Positions 60,601 to 64,000 of a stretch of DNA of 64,000 nt are shown here, in pieces. Location: positions 326,151 to 390,150 of the forward strand of contig NZ_MDGT01000003.1 in NCBI RefSeq assembly GCF_001870515.1, given 5' to 3'. Positions within the stretch are counted from its first letter, which is position 1; each line of letters starts with the position of its first letter. The position numbers and the translations under genes were made by a program. Origin of the DNA: Idiomarina sp. MD25a. Lineage in GTDB: Bacteria; Pseudomonadota; Gammaproteobacteria; Enterobacterales; Alteromonadaceae. Under the pieces are notes generated by a model. That model was given only the letters and a program-made list of their open reading frames with translations, did not search any database and was not told the DNA's origin.

Positions 60601-60754
60601 CGGGTTGCTGCCAATTATGTTGGGTTCGGGTATTGGTAACGATGTAATGCAACGCATCGCGGCTCCTATGGTGGGCGGAATGGTGTTGGCCCCCTTAGTT
60701 TCAATGGTGCTGATACCTGTGGTATTTATGTTGCTAAATCGACGTCAAAAATGA
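57644..60754 (+). CDS. cusA: CusA-type inner-membrane RND pump for Cu(I)/Ag(I)
   Basis: HME-RND transporter of 1036 residues with twelve predicted membrane helices and two large periplasmic loops. The three methionines that bind Cu(I)/Ag(I) in E. coli CusA appear conserved in L-M-Y-M-P-T-T, P-L-T-M-I-E-T and R-I-E-M-L-A-T-G. This favours copper/silver over zinc or cobalt. No outer-membrane CusC-like gene is in this window. The operon ends with a hairpin. Confidence 0.95.
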   Translation: MINRLIELSLKHRWLVLLLSIAVTLVCLHSLKDTQLDAIPDLSDVQVVVKTSYPGQAPAVVEEQVTYPLSSTLLSVPKTKSVRGFSFFGDSYIYIVFEEGTDPYWARSRVLEYLNQAQGQIPDGVQPRLGPDASGVGWIYQYALVDRTGKHNLGELTRIQNWYLKQGLQSVKGVAEVARVGGMVETYQVVVEPSQLRRYQLSLSDVTSAIQNANAEVGGSVVEMAEAEYMVRGLGYLQSIDDFRSLPIGKPSAHDGIITLGDVAHIRIGPELRRGVADLNGQGEVVGGIIVMRYDSNALKTINGVKAKLAELAQGLPEGIEIVSTYDRSELINASVDNLSSKLVEEMVFVAVICFIFLLHARSTLVAVISLPLSVLIALWIMNLMGITANIMSLGGIAIAIGALVDAAIVMIENAHKHLQSYEHAHQRQPQGAERQRVLLAACTEVGGSLFFSLLIITVSFLPIFALQGQQGRLFEPLAYTKTLAMACAALLAITLIPVLIGFFIRGKIPKEETNPITRLLVWLYRPLLDSALQWPKLTIVLAIVITASAAYPWQKLGYELMPPLYEGDLMYMPTTLPGISVEEASQLLQQTDQLIAQHPQVARVFGKVGRADTATDPAPLTMIETSITLTPESSWPEGKTINDIKSELDRYVQVPGLTNAWVMPIRTRIEMLATGVKTPLAIKVSGSEPEQLQTMAMQIEKQVKASSATASAIAERAQSGRYIEIAPKLDEAARYGVSQAELQQLITHAVGGQQVATSIQGEQRFPINVRYPRALRDHVDKLRELKIYSESGRWLVLSDIADIRLTEGPAVLKSEDARLSSWIFIEPAAGVTSSEFIAELTPQLQALDLPEGYNWSWTGQFEAMQQVERDLQLIIPITLVVILCLLYAAFNSISQSLLVIATLPLALAGSLWFIYLLDYQLSLAVIVGMIALAGVAAEFGVVMLLYLNQAWKARDTDVAQLMSAIEEGALKRVRPKAMTVATIIVGLLPIMLGSGIGNDVMQRIAAPMVGGMVLAPLVSMVLIPVVFMLLNRRQK

Positions 60755-60770
60755 TGTCTGACATGAGGCT

Positions 60771-60788
60771 GCGACCCATTCGGGTCGC
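60771..60788 (+). terminator. Hairpin after cusA
   Basis: GCGACCC-ATTC-GGGTCGC is a perfect 7-bp stem, but there is no proper T run after it. It is a weak or Rho-assisted terminator at best. The following A/T-rich stretch to about 60928 may hold the pilus promoter; I see weak boxes (TTGATT at 60857, TACATA at 60878, TAGAAT at 60894) but no convincing pair. Confidence 0.45.
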
Positions 60789-60928
60789 CGTCTTAACAAA
60801 AAACTTACATAATATTTATTTATGATTCAATAATTTACTAGACGATTGAAAAAAAATTGATTAATCGATCTGGCGAATACATAACGGCTCTTCTAGAATA
60901 CATCTCAACTTGACAACACTACGGTGAA

Positions 60929-61012
60929 ATCAAGTCGGCCAAACCCATCGCGAGGTGGGGACGGAAAGCTTCGGGTCTTCTAAAAATAAAAACGAAGATA
61001 GCCGGGTTGCAG
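60929..61012 (+). promoter_or_regulatory. Cyclic di-GMP-I (GEMM-I) riboswitch, first copy
   Basis: The conserved core is present: GGCCAAACCC (from 60937), a P2 stem CCCATC/GGTGGG capped by the GNRA loop GCGA, then GGACGGAAAGC (60959-60969), CGGGTCTTC, a P3 stem TCTTC/GAAGA and ATAGCCGGGTTG (60999-61009). The ligand-contact positions are kept: G20 is G60938, A47 is A60965 and C92 is about C61002. The base pair below the ligand is C-G (C60939 with G60964) where V. cholerae Vc2 has G-C, a covariation. Folded by eye. Confidence 0.9.
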
Positions 61013-61038
61013 CTAAATAATTAACTTTGTTTAACTGC
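61009..61038 (+). other. Linker hairpin joining the two riboswitch aptamers
   Basis: GCAG (61009-61012) pairs with CTGC (61035-61038) and TAAA (61014-61017) with TTTA (61030-61033), with one C-A mismatch and a 12-base loop. It uses bases of the first aptamer's 3' end and covers G61037, the predicted ligand-binding G of the second. It therefore competes with folding of the second aptamer. Confidence 0.5.
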
Positions 61039-61117
61039 CAAACTCATTGTGAAATGAGGACGGAAAGCCACGGGTCTCAGAGTTTGTTGAGATGTATCTC
61101 AGATAGCCGGGTTGCGA
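61029..61117 (+). promoter_or_regulatory. Cyclic di-GMP-I (GEMM-I) riboswitch, second copy
   Basis: A second full aptamer starts 20-25 bases after the first. CTGCCAAACTC (from 61035) is followed by a P2 stem CTCATT/AATGAG with GTGA as GNRA loop, GGACGGAAAGCC, CGGGTCTCAGA and GATAGCCGGGTTGC (61102-61115). P3 pairs TCTCAGA with a second TCTCAGA with one C-C mismatch. Contacts G61037, A61064 and about C61107 are kept, with the same C-G covariation. The closing helix is less regular than in the first copy. It ends 5 bases before the pilin Shine-Dalgarno. Confidence 0.9.
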
Positions 61118-61134
61118 AAATTAGGATTTCGCAA
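61112..61134 (+). promoter_or_regulatory. Hairpin holding the pilin Shine-Dalgarno sequence in its loop
   Basis: TTGCGAAA (61112-61119) and TTTCGCAA (61127-61134) form a perfect 8-bp stem with the 7-base loop ATTAGGA. The loop contains AGGA (61123-61126), the ribosome-binding site for the ATG at 61136. The outer three pairs of this hairpin use T61112-G61114, which also belong to the 3' strand of the second aptamer's closing helix. It looks like the expression platform of the riboswitch. Confidence 0.7.
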
Positions 61135-61135
61135 A

Positions 61136-61639
61136 ATGAAAACTTCAGTAAAAACCCTCTTAGTTGCTAGTTTATTCACCACCACCGCAGCAGTTGCTGA
61201 GCAAATGGACTTAAGCAATACCGATACTACTTCATTCACTGTTAACGGTACCGTTGAGAAAGTGTGTAAAGTCGATAACAGCAGTGGTCCTTCAAAAACC
61301 ATCGCGTTAGACGGCGTTGCAACAGCAGGCTTTGGTGTTGGTTTTTGGTGTAATACAGCCGCAATGCCAACCATCACTTATAGCTCACAAAACGGTGGTG
61401 TATTGGCACTTAATAACGATCCACAAGCAGGCTTCATTCCATATACCATGGATCACGGCGCCGCAGTGGGCGTATCTCTAACCTCTCCTTATTCAATGAC
61501 TGGTAACGGTAACATGGTGGGTAACAATACCAATGGTGACCTCCACCGCCGTACATTGAAAGTATCTCCAGCACCAACGGGTTATGAGCGTGCAGGTGAC
61601 TACAGCGACACAATCACTGTCACTGTTACACCTAACTAA
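61136..61639 (+). CDS. Pilin subunit of a chaperone-usher pilus
   Basis: Secreted protein of 167 residues with a signal peptide (M-K-T-S-V-K start, cleavage near A-V-A, about residues 18-20). The mature part is beta-rich with two cysteines (E-K-V-C-K and F-W-C-N, about residues 43 and 70) placed as for the pilin disulphide, and ends T-I-T-V-T-V-T-P-N, like a pilin C-terminal strand. ATG at 61136 follows AGGA by 9 bases; a TTG at 61112 lies in the riboswitch. It may be of the spore-coat-U/archaic class. It is followed by chaperone and usher genes. Confidence 0.8.
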   Translation: MKTSVKTLLVASLFTTTAAVAEQMDLSNTDTTSFTVNGTVEKVCKVDNSSGPSKTIALDGVATAGFGVGFWCNTAAMPTITYSSQNGGVLALNNDPQAGFIPYTMDHGAAVGVSLTSPYSMTGNGNMVGNNTNGDLHRRTLKVSPAPTGYERAGDYSDTITVTVTPN

Positions 61640-61655
61640 TTGAGTTTTTCATTCT

Positions 61656-61681
61656 AAGCCATCGCCCTTGGGCGATGGCTT
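61656..61681 (+). terminator. Intercistronic hairpin after the pilin gene
   Basis: AAGCCATCGCC-CTTG-GGCGATGGCTT is a perfect 11-bp stem in the gap between the pilin and chaperone genes. Only a few T follow, so it may be a partial terminator or an mRNA 3'-end stabiliser. Either would give more pilin than chaperone and usher. Confidence 0.6.
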
Positions 61682-61712
61682 AACTTTCCCGAATAATCTC
61701 AAGAGTTCAGCC

Positions 61713-62417
61713 ATGTTAAAGAAAACGATGTTGTGGCTGCTAGTACTCGTTGCTGTGCTGGTAGATGCCTACGAAGTGGAGCCGATGATCGCTGAAATCC
61801 AGGCGACCAGCGGTAATAACCGTGTGACGTATCGTGTCGCAAACCCGAGCGAAACCACCCTGCCACTCGAAGTGGAAGTGTATAAACGAAGCTTCGATGA
61901 CAACCAAGTCGAACAGCTTGTAGAAACTGATGACATCATTGTCTTGCCACCGCAAATCGAGGTGGCGGCTCAATCGTATCAAGTGTTTCGTGCGCAATTT
62001 ATTGGTGACCCCCGCCTAGCTGAAACGCAGTCCTATCGGATTGTATTCAAACAATTGCCACTGAAGAGTGAGCCGAACGGTGAGCCAGAGATCAATATGG
62101 TATTTAATTTTGCCACTTTGTTGTTTGTTAACCCACAACAAGGTATCGAAGATTTGCAACAGCAACTGGATTGCGACAATACGAATAAAGAATGTGAGTT
62201 GGTACTCACTAACAACGGAAACCAAGTCGTTAATCTCAATGGCAGTCAACTGATCATAAATTCTGATGGTGAGCGTGCTGTTGATTGGACCATGTACCGC
62301 GAATTATTGCCGGTTTCCTATTTGATGCCATCGCATACCATCCGATTAGCTTTGGCGTCTCTAAATGAGCAAGGACGAGTCCAAGATGCGCGCATTGAAT
62401 TGGCTGATGATCGTTAG
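61713..62417 (+). CDS. Periplasmic pilus chaperone (PapD-like)
   Basis: Protein of 234 residues with a signal peptide (cleavage near V-D-A, about residues 17-19) and two immunoglobulin-like domains. The first contains N-R-V-T-Y-R-V-A-N-P-S and P-P-Q-I-E-V-A, the second starts near residue 128. These resemble chaperones of the archaic/alternative chaperone-usher systems. ATG at 61713 is chosen; an upstream in-frame TTG lies inside the hairpin. It overlaps the usher gene. Confidence 0.82.
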   Translation: MLKKTMLWLLVLVAVLVDAYEVEPMIAEIQATSGNNRVTYRVANPSETTLPLEVEVYKRSFDDNQVEQLVETDDIIVLPPQIEVAAQSYQVFRAQFIGDPRLAETQSYRIVFKQLPLKSEPNGEPEINMVFNFATLLFVNPQQGIEDLQQQLDCDNTNKECELVLTNNGNQVVNLNGSQLIINSDGERAVDWTMYRELLPVSYLMPSHTIRLALASLNEQGRVQDARIELADDR

Positions 62418-64000
62418 TGCGTCTGCTTCGGCTTACGCATTACCTGCTCAATCTCAACAGTATGCCATTGACCTGCCGGTCAGTTACAACGAACGTGATA
62501 TCAAGGATATTGCAGCGACCATTCAAGCGGGTCAAGTCGTTGCTGTCGTGAAACAGTCATTACTGAGCTCAATGGGCCGTATGCTGAATGATGACACTAT
62601 TCAATGGTTAGAGGCTTATTCTGACAGCTTAATACCCATTACTGCATTACAAGATCGCGGTATTTTCATCGATTTTTCACCGCAAAATATGAGTCTAACG
62701 GCAAAGCTAGCCGGTAGTGCTCTGCGTCCGACCGAGTTGAATTATGGCGCTGCCGATTACGTGGTGATTCCTGATAGTACGGCAACGATTGCAAGCCTAA
62801 ATCGTTTTAACCTGTTGACGGAGACCGTCGAATCGGACACGCGCTTTGCATTAGAGTGGCTCGGATCAGCCAACGTCGGAGGATATGATGGTGTGAATGC
62901 GCGCTGGTCTGCCTTTGCCGATCGCGATGATGAGGGCAATAACGAGTTTTACCGCGGCGAGGTCACACTATTTCACGATAACCCTCAATTGCCATTGCGC
63001 TATGAGTTAGGCGATTTAACTACCTTTACGAGTGGGCATGTGAGTGGACTCAATATGGGTGGCATTGGTATTTCGCGGGCTTATCGAGAGTTGCAACCGC
63101 GTCGTGAAATTAGTCCAGGTAACAGTCAGCAATTCTATCTCCCTTCGAGCGCAGATGTTGAGATCCAAGTGAACGGTTTTACGGTCTTACGTCAGCAATT
63201 TAACCCGGGTCGTTATGAGTTAAATGATTTACCGTTCACTGCTGGCGCCAATGAGGTGTTGGTCGTCGCCACGTTCGAAGATGGCACAACTCAGACATTT
63301 CGCTTTGATAATTTCTATAGCGGCGCATTGTTGCGTAAAGGTCTTTCGGATTTCTCTTTTCAGCTAGGTTATGCATCGGAATTTGAAGAGTTTTCTTATA
63401 ACTACGCGGATGAGCTGACATTTTCTGGCTATTACGATTACGGTTTCTCAGATAGTTTCACTGCCGGCATGAACCTCGAGCTCAGTAGTTTGGGCCATAT
63501 TGTCGGCACTACGGTATCCTATGGTTTTGACATTGGTGTCATTACATTGCGAGGCTCCCAATCTAAATTAGATGAATTTAACGGCTATGCAGCATCTATC
63601 GATATGGGGTTCTCGGTTTGGGGAAGTGGCTACAACAGCTCGCCTAACTTGCGCTTTAGTTTTGAGAAAAGAGTTGAGTTTGCCCCCACAGTAGCCACCC
63701 AACCTCTTGCACTGTTTGATGATCGACGGGTGACGGCAGACTACACCTACTTTTTCAATGACGAGTTGGATTTAACAGCCAGTGTGTCGCGTTACGAAGC
63801 GGTGGATGGCACAACCATCAATACCGATTCGTTACGACTCAGCTGGCGCAGTCGCGGTTGGCTGTTAAGTGCCGAATATTATCGCAGTAACTTTGTCGAT
63901 CCGTTAACTCAGCAACAAGACGGCGTGTTTTTGAGTGTTTCGTGGAACAGCTATGATTCACGTAGCCAGTTGCGTACAAGGGTTGAATACGATGACCGCA
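62386..64000 (+). CDS. Outer-membrane usher of the pilus (3' end outside window)
   Basis: The reading frame is open from the start to the window end, giving 538 codons without a stop. It begins with a signal peptide (M-R-A-L-N-W-L-M-I, cleavage near A-Y-A). Residues 230-290 or so hold F-Y-L-P-S-S-A-D-V-E-I-Q-V-N-G-F and P-G-R-Y-E-L-N-D-L-P, the usher plug and barrel pattern. ATG at 62386 is preferred over one at 62365 because AAGGA at 62371-62375 is well placed. The start lies 32 bases inside the chaperone gene. Confidence 0.85.
   Translation, partial: MRALNWLMIVSASASAYALPAQSQQYAIDLPVSYNERDIKDIAATIQAGQVVAVVKQSLLSSMGRMLNDDTIQWLEAYSDSLIPITALQDRGIFIDFSPQNMSLTAKLAGSALRPTELNYGAADYVVIPDSTATIASLNRFNLLTETVESDTRFALEWLGSANVGGYDGVNARWSAFADRDDEGNNEFYRGEVTLFHDNPQLPLRYELGDLTTFTSGHVSGLNMGGIGISRAYRELQPRREISPGNSQQFYLPSSADVEIQVNGFTVLRQQFNPGRYELNDLPFTAGANEVLVVATFEDGTTQTFRFDNFYSGALLRKGLSDFSFQLGYASEFEEFSYNYADELTFSGYYDYGFSDSFTAGMNLELSSLGHIVGTTVSYGFDIGVITLRGSQSKLDEFNGYAASIDMGFSVWGSGYNSSPNLRFSFEKRVEFAPTVATQPLALFDDRRVTADYTYFFNDELDLTASVSRYEAVDGTTINTDSLRLSWRSRGWLLSAEYYRSNFVDPLTQQQDGVFLSVSWNSYDSRSQLRTRVEYDDR

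Noticed and set aside
60910-60915. A perfect TTGACA just before the first riboswitch
   Set aside because: The -10 position would fall inside the aptamer at about 60933, where the bases do not match; transcription from there would cut the riboswitch.
60959-61111. Repeated GGACGGAAAGC and AGCCGGGTTG blocks looked at first like a short repeat or CRISPR-like array
   Set aside because: Only two copies, each embedded in a different but equivalent secondary structure; the riboswitch explanation fits every block.

Overview
This window reads as chromosomal core DNA of a marine gammaproteobacterium. The order mla-ibaG-murA, degS/degQ, zapG/zapE, rplM-rpsI, petABC-sspAB, dolP-diaA-yraN-lpoA/rsmI, rnpB, the complete mraZ-to-lpxC division and cell wall cluster, secA-mutT, yacG-zapD-coaE-pilD and nadC/ampDE-pdhR-aceEF-lpd is typical of Alteromonadales. 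A petABC operon, a PilD/HofC/HofB-like pilus operon and acidic lipoyl linkers would fit Idiomarina or a relative. That genus guess is inference from gene order and protein style, not a database match. Almost every base is coding; I see no IS element, prophage, CRISPR array or tRNA.

Layout. 1-2500: end of the phospholipid-transport mla operon with ibaG and murA. 2491-5010 (minus): periplasmic proteases DegS and DegQ. 5.1-6.8 kb: the division-linked genes zapG and zapE, divergent. 7.0-7.8 kb: ribosomal proteins L13 and S9. 8.1-10.7 kb: cytochrome bc1. 10.7-11.8 kb: SspA and SspB. 11.9-15.2 kb (minus): DolP, DiaA, YraN, LpoA. 15.3-16.6 kb: rsmI and RNase P RNA. 16.7-34.6 kb: an unbroken dcw cluster of 16 genes, mostly with overlapping stops and starts, headed by a promoter and three MraZ boxes. 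34.6-39.3 kb: a DciA-like gene, an M23 peptidase, secA and mutT; no secM-like gene is seen. 39.3-45.5 kb (minus): yacG, zapD, coaE, pilD, pilC, pilB, pilin and nadC. 45.5-53.8 kb: ampDE, then pdhR and the pyruvate dehydrogenase genes, with two PdhR-like boxes around the pdhR promoter. 53.9-56.0 kb: an M13 metallopeptidase. 56.0-60.8 kb: a CopL-like metal-binding protein and a CusBA copper/silver efflux pair.

The most interesting part is the right end (60.9-64.0 kb). Two consecutive GEMM-I (cyclic di-GMP-I) riboswitch aptamers precede a chaperone-usher pilus operon of pilin, chaperone and usher; the usher runs off the window. The second aptamer abuts a perfect 8-bp hairpin whose loop holds the pilin Shine-Dalgarno sequence and whose 5' arm shares bases with the aptamer closing helix. 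A further imperfect hairpin links the two aptamers and covers the predicted ligand-binding G of the second. This suggests that cyclic di-GMP directly controls translation of the pilin through two coupled aptamers. All RNA structure here was folded by eye.
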